Below the pieces are notes generated by a model, which did no database searches, was not told the origin of the DNA, and saw nothing but the letters and a program-made list of their open reading frames with translations. From Gambelia wislizenii (Eukaryota > Chordata > Lepidosauria > Squamata > Crotaphytidae), in NCBI GenBank assembly GCA_030847615.1, contig JAUMIR010000001.1, positions 69,825,501 through 69,889,500 of the forward strand: a stretch of 64,000 bases of DNA, written 5' to 3'. A program made the position numbers and the translations under genes. Shown in pieces: positions 30,885 through 40,069 of the stretch. Position 1 is the stretch's first letter, and each line of letters opens with the position of its first letter.

Positions 30885-31180
30885 AAATTTACAATGAAGG
30901 ACAGTCCGCCACCTGCTGAGGTACTTATTTCCACTGTAAAAAAGCACCTTGCCACCAGGAAGCTCTTTCTAATGTTTGATTTGGAACCTTCTTTTTTCCT
31001 ACTTGGAGCCATTGAAAGGGGTTCTATCCTCTAGAGGAGCAGAAAACAAGCTTGCTCCATCTTCTACATAACAACATTTCAGATATTAACTAGTGGCCAA
31101 CATATCGCCTCTCCCTTTTTCTCTTTTCCAGCCTAAACATACCCAGCTCCCTCAATCATTCCTCATCAGGTTTGGTTTTC
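30885..31180 (-). pseudogene. CR1 LINE C-terminal fragment, old
   Basis: 'gagcagaaaacaagcttgctccatc' and 'ccagcctaaacatacccagctccctcaatc' are the complement of the CR1 GLFSAA and [10 protein letters not shown] coding blocks seen at 50760-50870. Divergence is much higher than in the other copies. Confidence 0.8.
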
Positions 31181-31483
31181 AAACTTTTTTGGTAAAGCTA
31201 ACAGCCACTGGTGGATCTGATTTTATCTGGAGATCTGATATGAAATTAGCAGACTTTGGCTGTCCATTAGAATGCTTAAACTGTGTCTCCACCTAGACTC
31301 TACATGTTTATTTTTTTTAAGTATTTCAAAAATACCAAGACACCTCTAATGACCTTTACCTAAAGACAACCAAGCAGTGCCTCGGGGAACTTCTCACCAC
31401 ATAGAGAAGACATCAACACTAAGAAAATTTTCAGGTTTTCACACGAGTACTCACTGTGATGTTATAGTAGGATATCTTGCACC

Positions 31484-31560
31484 ACCATCATCATTTATAT
31501 CCTGCCTTTTCCCAAAAACAGAGGCTCAAGCCAGTTTACAAATTAAAATAAATGCAATAT
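31484..31560 (-). mobile_element. L2-like LINE 3' end scrap
   Basis: 'catcatttatatcctgccttttcccaaaaacagaggctcaagccagtttacaa' matches the L2 3' end pattern. Confidence 0.65.
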
Positions 31561-31617
31561 AGTTAAAACATGCCAATGTTCACCAATAAAATGGAGTTGT
31601 ATCCTTTCCTGGCCAAC

Positions 31618-31975
31618 GATCATAGAATCATAGAATCATAGAGTTAGAAGAGACCACAAGGGCCACCCAGTCCAATCCCCTGCCATGCAGGAATACACAA
31701 TCAAATCATTCCTGACAGATGGTCATCCAGCCTCTGTTTAAAAACCTCCAAAAAAGGAGACTCCACCACACTACGAGGCAGTGTATTCCACTTCTGAACA
31801 GCTCTTACTGTCAGGAAGTTCTTTCTAATATTTAGATGGAATCTTTTCCTGTAGGTCGAGTCAATTGCTCTGTGTCCTAGTCTCTGTAGCAGCAGAAAAC
31901 AAGCTTCCTCCATCCTCTATATGACATCCCTTTAAATATTTAAACATGGCTATCATGTCCCCTCTTATCATAACC
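31618..31975 (-). pseudogene. CR1 LINE 3' end fragment
   Basis: Starts with 'gatcatagaatcatagaatcatagagtt' (CR1 tail complement). The minus-strand frame 31701-31913 ends VVESPFLEVFKQRLDDHLSG, the CR1 C-terminus. It is 5'-truncated within the C-terminal domain. Confidence 0.9.
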
Positions 31976-31979
31976 CTTT

Positions 31980-33360
31980 AGTCAGTATGGCCGCTGGCCA
32001 TGGTGCTTTGGGGTTTCTGGAAGCTTTAGTCCACAAAATTATCATTTTAAAACTCTGCACATGTATAACAGTGAGACATCACAAAATCCATTCCATTTCT
32101 ATTTTCATTTTACACAAGTGCATACAAATCTGCATCTGTCATATACTGTATACAGTTTTCGCTAGCATAGTCATGCTGAAGAAATCTTTCCTTATAAGTG
32201 CTTTACGTAATAACCACATTTCTATATGCATATAAAATTCTGGTGTCAAGCACAGCATTGCAAAATTTGTAAAAGTGCAGAACCCAAAGGCTAACAGTGT
32301 TACAATCTGCACATTAATATGTGTTGCTTCAGCTTAACTATTTTTTAAGTGTTTGTATTCTTTTAAGATGATTTAATTGATGGTGCCCCAACCTGAGCTC
32401 TGATGATAAAGGACAAGATAGGTCTTGTTACCTGAATAGGTGGGAATCCATGGGGAGCCCACCTGTGATGCCAAATCTCAGTTATTAATTGTGGGAATTA
32501 TTATAGCTCAAATGGCTGGTGCAAGAGGTCAGGTAACTTCTGGGATCTTTGAATCTATGTATACTGGTACTAACTTCAGAGGCTCTGAGTTAAAGTAAAA
32601 CACAAAGGTTTTTATTGGAAAATAATATGGAAGCATTCATGCATGCAATCACGCTCACAAGAACCACACAAAGCTAACAAAGAGTCAAGGAGGAAAGACA
32701 GGATAGAGGAACAGTTTTGGAAGGTAGGGTGATAATTACCAGTCTTGAAGAAAGAAGAGTGAAGGACTCAGACCTAAATCTGAGGGTGGCACTGGAATTT
32801 CCGATCCAGAGGCATGCCAACACAGTATCCAGGTGTCGTACACAGTGGCACATCTTGCTATTGTTTAGGCACTAATATTTATTCCGTATTTTGTGTCCTG
32901 AAGGGTTGTTTGAGGTTAGAACAAAGCTTAGATAGGTTTCCCACTGTTAAACAAAGGAAACCGTGTTTCTGCTGATTGCTGTTAATGGTTGAGAGATTGG
33001 AATTAATGGGTTTATGACAACCTCCATATTGTAGGATTGGAGAGGCGTAAAGGGATATTTCCTGGGGATGAGGGGTGTGCAGGTCACTTGTTTGTTTGTG
33101 CTGTGTGACTCATTGCCAAAGAAATCCAAGAGGGGATTTACACATTCCACCTTGATGGCTCTGTTTATTAGGGGCTACACCTAATCCTAGCTTGGGTGTG
33201 TCTGTTGGTAGTTTTCCATGACACCTTCCTCAGGTCCTGTTGACCTCCATCTGACCTCACTTATGGTCCACCCCAGTCTACTAGACTTCATGGAACATCT
33301 TAATATTGCCAATTCTGAAATATTATAGGGAGGGGGTGCAAGGCATGGTAACAATATACA
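31980..33360. other. Non-genic stretch, nothing recognised
   Basis: No coding similarity seen. Composition is ordinary. Confidence 0.45.
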
Positions 33361-33384
33361 TACATAAATGCATACATACTTATA

Positions 33385-33762
33385 TACATGTATTGTTGTG
33401 TGCCATCAAGTCAACTCTGACTTATGACACTGCTCTCATAGGGTTTTCTTGGCAATATTTCTTCAGAGGAGGTTTGCCATTTCCTTCCTCTGAGACTGAG
33501 AGTGTGTGACTTGCCAAAAGTCACTCAGTGGTTTACTTTTTTAAAATAATAATAATAATAATTTTATTAACACAGATATTTTTTAAAAAAATTAAAAGTA
33601 CAAGAGAAAAATCAAACTACAACTACAAAAAACAATATACATTATGGACTCCAAAAATAAATAAACTATATTTCCATCACTCAGTGGTTTTCCATGGTCA
33701 AGTGAGGTTCAAACCCAGAGTCCTAGTCCAACAATCACCACTACACCACACTGGCTCCCACA
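33385..33762 (-). mobile_element. Sauria-type SINE, minus strand, interrupted by a 142-bp insert
   Basis: The tail side begins 'ttgttgtgtgccatcaagtcaactctgacttatgacac', then 'tttcttggcaatatttcttcagagg' and 'gtgtgtgacttgccaaaagtcactcagtggttt'. After the insert it resumes 'cactcagtggttttccatggtcaagtgaggttcaaacccagag' with the B-box-like 'ggttcaaaccc' and the head 'accactacaccacactggctcc'. Confidence 0.88.
33535..33676 (-). mobile_element. Short retroposed insert with 14-bp target duplication
   Basis: It is flanked by perfect direct repeats TCACTCAGTGGTTT at 33521-33534 and 33677-33690. On the minus strand the insert ends in AATAAA followed by (ATT)n and 'ttttaaaaaagt', resembling a polyadenylation signal and simple tail of a reverse-transcribed RNA. 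The body (about 100 bp) is not recognised. It may be the 3' end of an L1-like or RTE-like LINE, or of a transcript. Confidence 0.8.
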
Positions 33763-33789
33763 TGCAAACATACGTACATTAATAATGCC

Positions 33790-35040
33790 ATAAATTTGCA
33801 CGTGCCTGTAACTAAGTGATGCAGCCTTTTGCAGGGGGTGGGGCACACATGCTTAATACCACCAGCCTGCAAGGGCCTGTGTCAGCAGACATGTCACAGT
33901 GCACTGTTCAAGAGGTGCCTACAATACTTGCACAAACACCTTTCATTAGAACTCTGGAGACTGCAATAGAATTCTAGAAAATCACAGTATTCTGACAATT
34001 AAAACGGGGTGATCTGAGTGCAAGAAAAGCACTTTTGCAGCAACATGCTTGCAACCTCCAGGGGAAAACATCTGTATCTGCTTTAACCAATGAGTTAAAT
34101 GTACCTTGAGGATTTAGGGCAGGGGACTGAACAAATTTGAACAAATCTGCCACAACCACTTCAGAGAAAAGCCAAGATTTCTAATGGCAGGAGAGCTAGT
34201 AAGCGGCTGCTTGAGTCTTGTCCTCTTACACTGCAAGATGCTATACACACAGCTTGATGGAATCCTTGCCTGTGGGAAAGTACACCAGCCTCAGTCAGAT
34301 AAAGCTGCACTTATGGTATGCGCAAGCAGAAATTCCTGGTAGGATTTGTGGGCCTGGAATTTGTGAACATCAATCTACAACCACCAACACCAGATCAGGT
34401 GAGACTTTTAGTCAAAGCACAGATGTGGCTTCATTTTTTGTGCTGAGTGGAAACCTTGGATGGAAACCTTTAAAGAAAAACTCATGGAGTAATTCAAACA
34501 TTTCTATAGGCCAAACAAAAAGTGATGCAGGAGATCTGTGACCATCACCTCACATCTTATTCTTTATTTTCAAGCAGGTACAGGCAGTGTTCATTTGTAC
34601 TGGGGGAGACACACTGGCTCAGAGGGGGTATTAAAGGACTTTATCAGAGTACCATCTAAAAACACTATTTTCTCAATTCTGCAATTGAGAAAAGTGGAAC
34701 CATAGTGACATGATTACGATGGTTATCACACATTACCATAATCATGCAATACTACTGCCACGGAATTATTGCACAACCACCACTAGCAGTTTAAGAATGG
34801 GATTTCAGATTGCACTATAGTAACACTTGTCTTCCCATTGCCTTCTAATGACACAGTATGAACACCTCCTGCTGGCGGGCACATATGCCTTTAAGAAATA
34901 TTTTCTCTTATTTCTGCTATTTTGCATAGGCAAGAGTTTGGCTGTTCTCGTGAGATGATGCGACTTTGCTCTAAAACGCTAAAAACAAATAAATAACCAA
35001 AGAAATTCACGAATAAACATTTAAACAAACATTTAAAAGT
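33790..35040. other. Non-genic stretch, possible MITE remnants
   Basis: At 34640-34960 there are phrases suggestive of an unclassified DNA element ('ccataatcatgcaatactactgcc', 'tgacacagtatgaacacctcc'), but I could not define ends. Nothing coding is recognised. Confidence 0.4.
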
Positions 35041-35045
35041 GACAG

Positions 35046-35655
35046 TTGAATTCAAGAGTGTCTAGTAGCTTCCTTGAGGAACACCTTTTATCCTAATGGG
35101 ACACCACATCATTTCACTGTATTCGGAAGGGAGGGCAAAAACTCCAAGTACTCTGCAGGAAATGCCTTTGCGGTTTTTCTCATTTTTAAAAAAACTCCAA
35201 AGGAAATGTGCATTCCTGCTTGTTGGGACCACTGATTCGCTTTGCTGCAAGTTCCTAATAAGAGCAGAAGTGGAAAGCTGATTAGTCGAATGTACAGAGG
35301 GGGTGGAGCTTGCTGGAATGGCAAGAGCCCAGAACCACCATGTTGGATTTTTGTCATAGCAATCGTGCACTGAGATGATGAAACAGCCTTTTTTCCTTTT
35401 TTTTCTTTTGCATCTCCACACCTTGGATTTGCATTTTTTTTTAAAAAAAGACACTGCTTGATGGCAGCAACTGGTGACAATAAAAATGTGAGTAATTCAC
35501 TTGCACCTGCCATCTTGATTCACAGGCATGTCCATTTGAACAACAAATGCATATGGCTTTGCATGCCTGTGATCTGGAAATAAAACCGTGGAGACAAATG
35601 AAAGCTGCTGCGAATTGGCATCAATCCACATTTTATTGCTGGTATAGATGAGCCC
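35046..35655. mobile_element. MITE related to 26047-26408, longer copy
   Basis: Shares ordered blocks with 26085-26360, then continues to a right end 'gctggtatagatgagccc' (35640-35655) that matches the complement of the GGGCTTGTCTATAC terminus. The left terminus is missing. ORFs on the minus strand (130 and 134 codons) are in different frames of the same stretch and are not credible genes. Confidence 0.55.
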
Positions 35656-35912
35656 TGGGCCTAAGTACCCTAAAGGCATCAGATCCCATGTGATGTTGGA
35701 AGTTAAGCAGGGCCAGCTCTGGTTAGTACTTGGGTGGGAGACCACCAACGAATGCCAGGTCCTGTAGGCTATATTTTAGAGGAAATATCCACCTTTGAGT
35801 CAAAACCATCTCTGAGTATTCCTTGCCTAAGAAAACCCTGTGGAATCCATAGGGTCATCATAAGTTGACAGGTAACTTGAAGGCATACAGAGAGAGAGAG
35901 AGAGAGAGAAAT
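35656..35912 (+). mobile_element. 5S rRNA-derived SINE, copy 1
   Basis: 'cctaagtaccctaaaggcatcagatcc', then 'gttggaagttaagcagggccagctctggttagtacttgggtgggagacc' and 'tgccaggtcctgtaggct' align along the whole length of a 5S rRNA, including the internal pol III promoter region (C-box). They are followed by a SINE body and the tail 'gggtcatcataagttgacaggtaacttgaaggca' and a (GA)n run (35889-35910). The tail matches that of the tRNA-derived SINEs here. It is a retroposon, not a 5S gene. Confidence 0.9.
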
Positions 35913-36084
35913 CCCTCTGAGCCTTCTCCTGAAAGCTGCTATTTAATCCACTGGAGGAAAACTATAGATACAAGTTAGTCTGAGGAAAGTGAACAGGAGT
36001 TTAGTGTTACTTTCTGGCAACATGACTTCCCTGAGGCAGTTCACATCCTCTCTGAAAACACTTTAGAAATTAAACAAAATATTT

Positions 36085-36250
36085 GTTTGTTTGTTTTATT
36101 GAAATATTTATATCCCAACTCCTGTCTAGATATCAGTGCGGTGTACAATAAAACCAGCACAATCATTTTAAAAATGTAATGAGAAAAATGATTTTAAAAG
36201 GGTAAAAACATAATGAACAGTTTAACAAAGGTAAAATAATATTATTGTTG
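36085..36250 (-). mobile_element. L2-like LINE 3' end, minus strand
   Basis: 'tttgtttgttttattgaaatatttatatcccaactcctgtc' then 'gtgcggtgtacaataaaacc' follow the L2 3' end layout. Confidence 0.6.
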
Positions 36251-36654
36251 TTGTAGTTGTGGTTGTTTGATACACACAAATGGACATGAAAAGGCTAGTC
36301 TAGGAACCTTACTTCCTAATGGCCCATCTGCATCATTACAAAAAAGAGATCCATGCATCATCCAGTTATAATGCATAGAAAGCTGCAGAGTTACACCAGG
36401 TCACACTGTTTTTCTCTGTTTGCTGTTCTTGCTGGCAACTGTTACCCATGATCTCAGGCAGAGGCCTTTCACATCTTTTATACCCTGACACTTTTAGCTA
36501 TAGATTGCTATTCACTTACTAAATGTAGGATTTTATATATTCTGAGGATGAATATTATCACTGAGGTATGTTTTCTTCCCGCAAACTGCCTAATGTGCTT
36601 AATAAAAAAAAATATAAACTAGTAGCAGCACCTAACCTTTGCATCTACCAGTGA

Positions 36655-36860
36655 AAGCTGTTGGTTCAGTTGTTAGTGGGGTGGTGAATCCATTCCAGCT
36701 TTTATTTTGAATTTTAAAGCAGCGATACAAAGTGCTGAACCTCATTCCCAAAATAGGTTCAGCACCTTGGGTAGTTCCTTTCAAGTTTGTGTTAAAACCT
36801 GGTGCGCATTCATCTCTGACATTGGAGCCACCAGACCGCCCCCCCCCGTGACTCTCACTT
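36655..36860 (+). repeat. Unclassified dispersed repeat, copy 2
   Basis: Shares ordered blocks with 3205-3450, including 'ggggtggtgaatcc', 'gtgctgaacc', 'agttcctttcaagttt' and 'gcattcatctctgacattggagccacc'. A run of C (36838-36847) lies at the right. Confidence 0.55.
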
Positions 36861-37022
36861 CATTTAGAACCACCTAAAAGCTGGCTAAAAAAATCTTCCT
36901 TTTCAATATCAATTGTTAATTTAGCCTTTAAATTGATCTCATTTTTTTATGATTTAAAAGATGATTACAATCCCATGCTGTGGTTTTCTGTTGCTATTTT
37001 TATATTAGATGAGATGTTGATA

Positions 37023-37266
37023 CAGGTCGCCCCCTTTATCCATGGGGGATAAAGTCCTGGACTTACCATTTATAAGTGAAACCCCAATAAAACAAAGGAC
37101 TTCCAGTACAAATATACCATAGAGTTGTGTCAGAGAACTTAACAATTTCTAGAGAGGATACCTCTCTAGGCATTTTCCAGCATGATTCTATGGTATGTGT
37201 CCCTATTTTTTTAACCATGGATAACTGAAACCATAGATATTGGTTCTGTGGATATGGGGGGACCTG
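37023..37266. mobile_element. pogo-like MITE (244 bp), TA-flanked
   Basis: TA on both sides (37021-37022, 37267-37268). Ends CAGGTCGCCCCCTTTATCCATGG and (minus strand) CAGGTCCCCCCATATCCACAG. Interior 'catgattctatgg' and 'ataactgaaacc' match 18110-18327. It sits in an L2-like AT-rich 3' region. Confidence 0.85.
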
Positions 37267-37450
37267 TAATTGTTAAGTATTTTTAATTGGTTACATTGCT
37301 GAACTACTATAAGCTGCCCAGAATTCATGTTTTTAAATAGATGATTAATTGATTGACAATTGATTTTACTGGCCTAACATGTTAATCAGGGTGTTTTTAA
37401 AATAAAAGTGGCACCATAATTTTAGTCTTAAGAAAAATGCTTTAAAATAT

Positions 37451-37541
37451 TGTCAGGCTCATCCCTGAATTCTGGGAATTGGAGTGGAATGCATGGAGGA
37501 CCCTGACATCAGGCTGCTTCCCTTGCCTAGGCCTCTGGAGT
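37451..37541 (+). repeat. 5' LTR remnant (first ~91 bp)
   Basis: This matches the first ~91 bp of the 3' LTR with about three mismatches. After 'cctaggcctctggag' the text changes to two further copies of 'cccttgcctaggcctctg' (through about 37584) and then directly to gag leader sequence. About 245 bp of LTR plus the primer binding site are therefore absent. Confidence 0.88.
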
Positions 37542-37696
37542 TCCCTTGCCTAGGCCTCTGGAGCTTCCCTTGCCTAGGCCTCTGCCATGCCTGCTGAGGT
37601 TCCTGGCCCGCCGGCTCCTGGACCAGCCCCCCCGGAGGGGCTGGACCTGTTGAGCCGCAGGAAAGACCCCGGGGCCTAAAACACCGAGACTTAAAG

Positions 37697-38401
37697 ATGA
37701 CCTTTGATGGAGATGTGGCAAAGCTTCCATACTTCCTGACCTAGGTGGTGGGGTTTATGTCCCAGTGGGATGAGGAGTTCCAGAAGGAAGCTGAGAAGGT
37801 GCAGTATGTGTCCAACCATCTAGAGGGAGAGGCGGCGCAGTGGTTGGTGGGGCTTTATGATATGGGAGCCACAGAACTAGGAAACTTCTATGAGTTCCTG
37901 CTAGCTTTGCAGGCCCAATTTGAAGACCCCCTGAGAGTGAGAAGGGCCCGGGTGGATCTCAGGCAACTGAAGCAAGATTCGAAGACCATGGGGGAGTATG
38001 CCACTGAATTCCGCCACCTGGCCAGTCAGGTGCCCGACTGGTCAGAGGCCATAAAAGTGCAGTTTTTCCAGGATGGCCTGAACGCAGACATCCTCGAATG
38101 GGCATTGTTCCAGGGGAACCCCGAGACCCTCTTTGGGTGGGTACGGCTTGCCGGAGAAGTGGGGACGCTGAGTCGGAGGGTCAAGCTGGCTCAGCGCCAG
38201 CAAGGATCCAAGGGGAAGACCACTGGGACTACCGGAAAGAAAGGTAAAGCAGCCCGCCCAGGGGGAACCACGACAGGAGAGTCGGAGCGGGAGCAAAGGA
38301 TGAGAAAAGGCTTGTGCCTGCACTGTGGAAAAGGGGGCCATCGCATAGCTGAATGCCTGGAGAGGAGACCTCGGGAACCAGCTGCAGCCGAGAAGCCCTA
38401 G
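37697..38401 (+). pseudogene. Chromovirus gag with CCHC zinc knuckle, broken near its start
   Basis: Structural protein that assembles the particle and binds element RNA. An ATG at 37697 opens a frame that meets a TAG at 37742-37744 and then continues open for 218 codons to the stop at 38399-38401. The main body has a retrotransposon-gag-type region (residues ~10-110, with EGEAAQWLVGLYDMG and MGEYATEFRHLASQVPDWSE). A zinc knuckle CLHCGKGGHRIAEC (C-x2-C-x4-H-x4-C) lies at 38315-38356. Upstream, the Pro-rich stretch after the ATG at 37587 is in another frame, so the N-terminus is also frameshifted. The first codon after the TAG is GTG and is not a credible start. Confidence 0.9.
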
Positions 38402-39905
38402 CGGAGTGAAGGGAGGTTGTTGACGTCAAGGACCCCACTCAAGCCCAAGCCTAAAGCAGCAGTACGGGCCTTGATACCAGGCCACGTGACGGGGGAGTCT
38501 TCGGAAGAACCAGATGACAGCGGATCTTACTAGCCAAGTTAGGGGTTGGAAAAGGGGGGGCACCCAAAAAGTAATGTTAATGGTTGATTGCAGATGTACC
38601 CAAGTCCTAATGCATCCCTCCCTAGTCAGTGAGTTGGACATTAGCACTATCAAGCTGGACAAGCCAGTGAGGCTGTCACAGATGGATGGGGGGATGATGA
38701 AGGGGGGCCCTGCCAGGCAAATGACTGGTCCAATATGCATGAGAATGGGGAATCATCAGGAGGAACTTCAATTTGTGATTGCCCCAGGGTTAGTTCCCGC
38801 TGCAGTGGTGGGATTAAACTGGCTAAAGTTCCACAACCCCATCATAGACTGGGTAAAAGAGACAATGACTTTTGCAGATCCTGTGTGTGTGCAGGAGCAT
38901 GGGGTGGGGGAAGTTTTCCCAGGGGAAGGAGCCCCTCTAGAGGCCAAGTTGCGGAGCTGCACAACCGCTTTAGTCCAAGGGGAGCTGAAAGGATTGCCAG
39001 TGGAATATAAGGCATGGCAATATGTTTTTGAGGGGAGGGAGTGTAACATTTTGCCACCCCACAGACCCTTTGACTGTGCCATTGAGATACTTTCTGAGAC
39101 TAAGCTACCCAGGATTTATTTCATGACGCCAGCTGAGATGGATGCCCTCCAGGAGTTTATAGACAAAAATTTGGCTCGGGGGTTTATCAGGCCCTCGACC
39201 TCACCTGTGGGGGCCCCAGTGATGTTCAGGCATAAGGCAGATGGGGGCCTGCATCTGATCCAGGACTACCGGGGGTTGAATGCAATCAGCATTTCAAATC
39301 AGTACCCCCTGCCCTTGATGAAGGACATACTAGCCCATTTGTCCAAGGGGAAGATATTTACCAAACTGGACCTGAGGGAGGCTTATTACAGGGTACGAAT
39401 CAAGGAGGGGGACGAATGGAAAACTGCTTTCAATTGCCCCCTGGTGGCTTTTGAATTCTTAGTAATGCCTTTTGGGTTAAGAGGAGCTCCAGGAATTTTC
39501 CAGACCTTGATCAATGATGTGTTGAGAGAATTTCTGTACAAAGGGGTCTTGGTGTATTTGGATGATGTATTGATTTATTCTGAGGACTATACGTCCCATG
39601 TGAAACTGGTGAAAAAAGTGCTTGCTAGACTGGGGGAGAACCATCTGTATGCTAAGATGTCAAAGTGTGAATTCCACCAAAGCTGCTTGGACTACTTGGG
39701 GTACCGCATCTCAAATAAGGGGATAGAAATGGACCTGGAAAAAGTTAAAGGGGTGTTGGCATGGGAGGCCCCTAGAACCAGGAAGCAGCTGCAGAGCTTC
39801 CTTGGATTTGCTAACTTTTACCAATCCTTCATCCCTGACTTTGCGACGGTAGCCCTCCCTCTGACTGATCTATTAAAAACCAAAGAGGTGGGGAAGAAAA
39901 CCTGA
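38402..39905 (+). pseudogene. Chromovirus pol, protease and reverse transcriptase part
   Basis: Open from 38514 for 463 codons. An aspartic protease region begins near residue 22. Its active-site triplet reads D-C-R instead of the D-S/T-G usual in retroelement proteases, so it should be inactive. RT follows from about residue 200, with FIRPSTSPVGAP, the DYRGLN block (~258), FTKLDLREAYYRVRIKEGDE (~285), FNCPLVAFEFLVMPFGL and the catalytic YLDDVLIYS (YLDD at ~347-350, bases 39554-39565), then DYLGYRIS and the LQSFLGFANFYQSFIPDF connection. The frame ends at a TGA (39903-39905). The pol frame is shifted relative to gag, and two stops lie in the gag-frame spacer near 38529-38540. Confidence 0.93.
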
Positions 39906-40069
39906 AAGGGAGCGGGGAAGGCGGAGAAACCTCCCCAAAAGATAGTGTGGTCTGACCAATGCCAATAGGCATTTGATAAGTTGAAGAAACTCTTGACATC
40001 TGAACCAATTCTCAAACACCCGACCCTTCCCAAACTTTTGTAGTCTAAGTTGATGCTTTAGATGTAGCA
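39906..40069 (+). pseudogene. Broken RT-RNase H connection
   Basis: The pol reading continues in the earlier frame through FDKLKKLLTSEPILKHP with extra stops (TGA at 39903, TAG at about 39969 and 40041). It then shifts by an indel near 40030 into the frame of the next block, where another TAA lies just before VDALDVAMGGVLLQQ. Confidence 0.85.

Noticed and set aside
35656..35780. A 5S rRNA gene
   Set aside because: The 5S-like head is joined to a SINE body and LINE-type tail and recurs dispersed at 45.6 and 56.2 kb; substitutions are scattered across the head.
38735..39082. ORFs antisense to or out of frame with the pol gene
   Set aside because: Shadow frames of the chromovirus pol.
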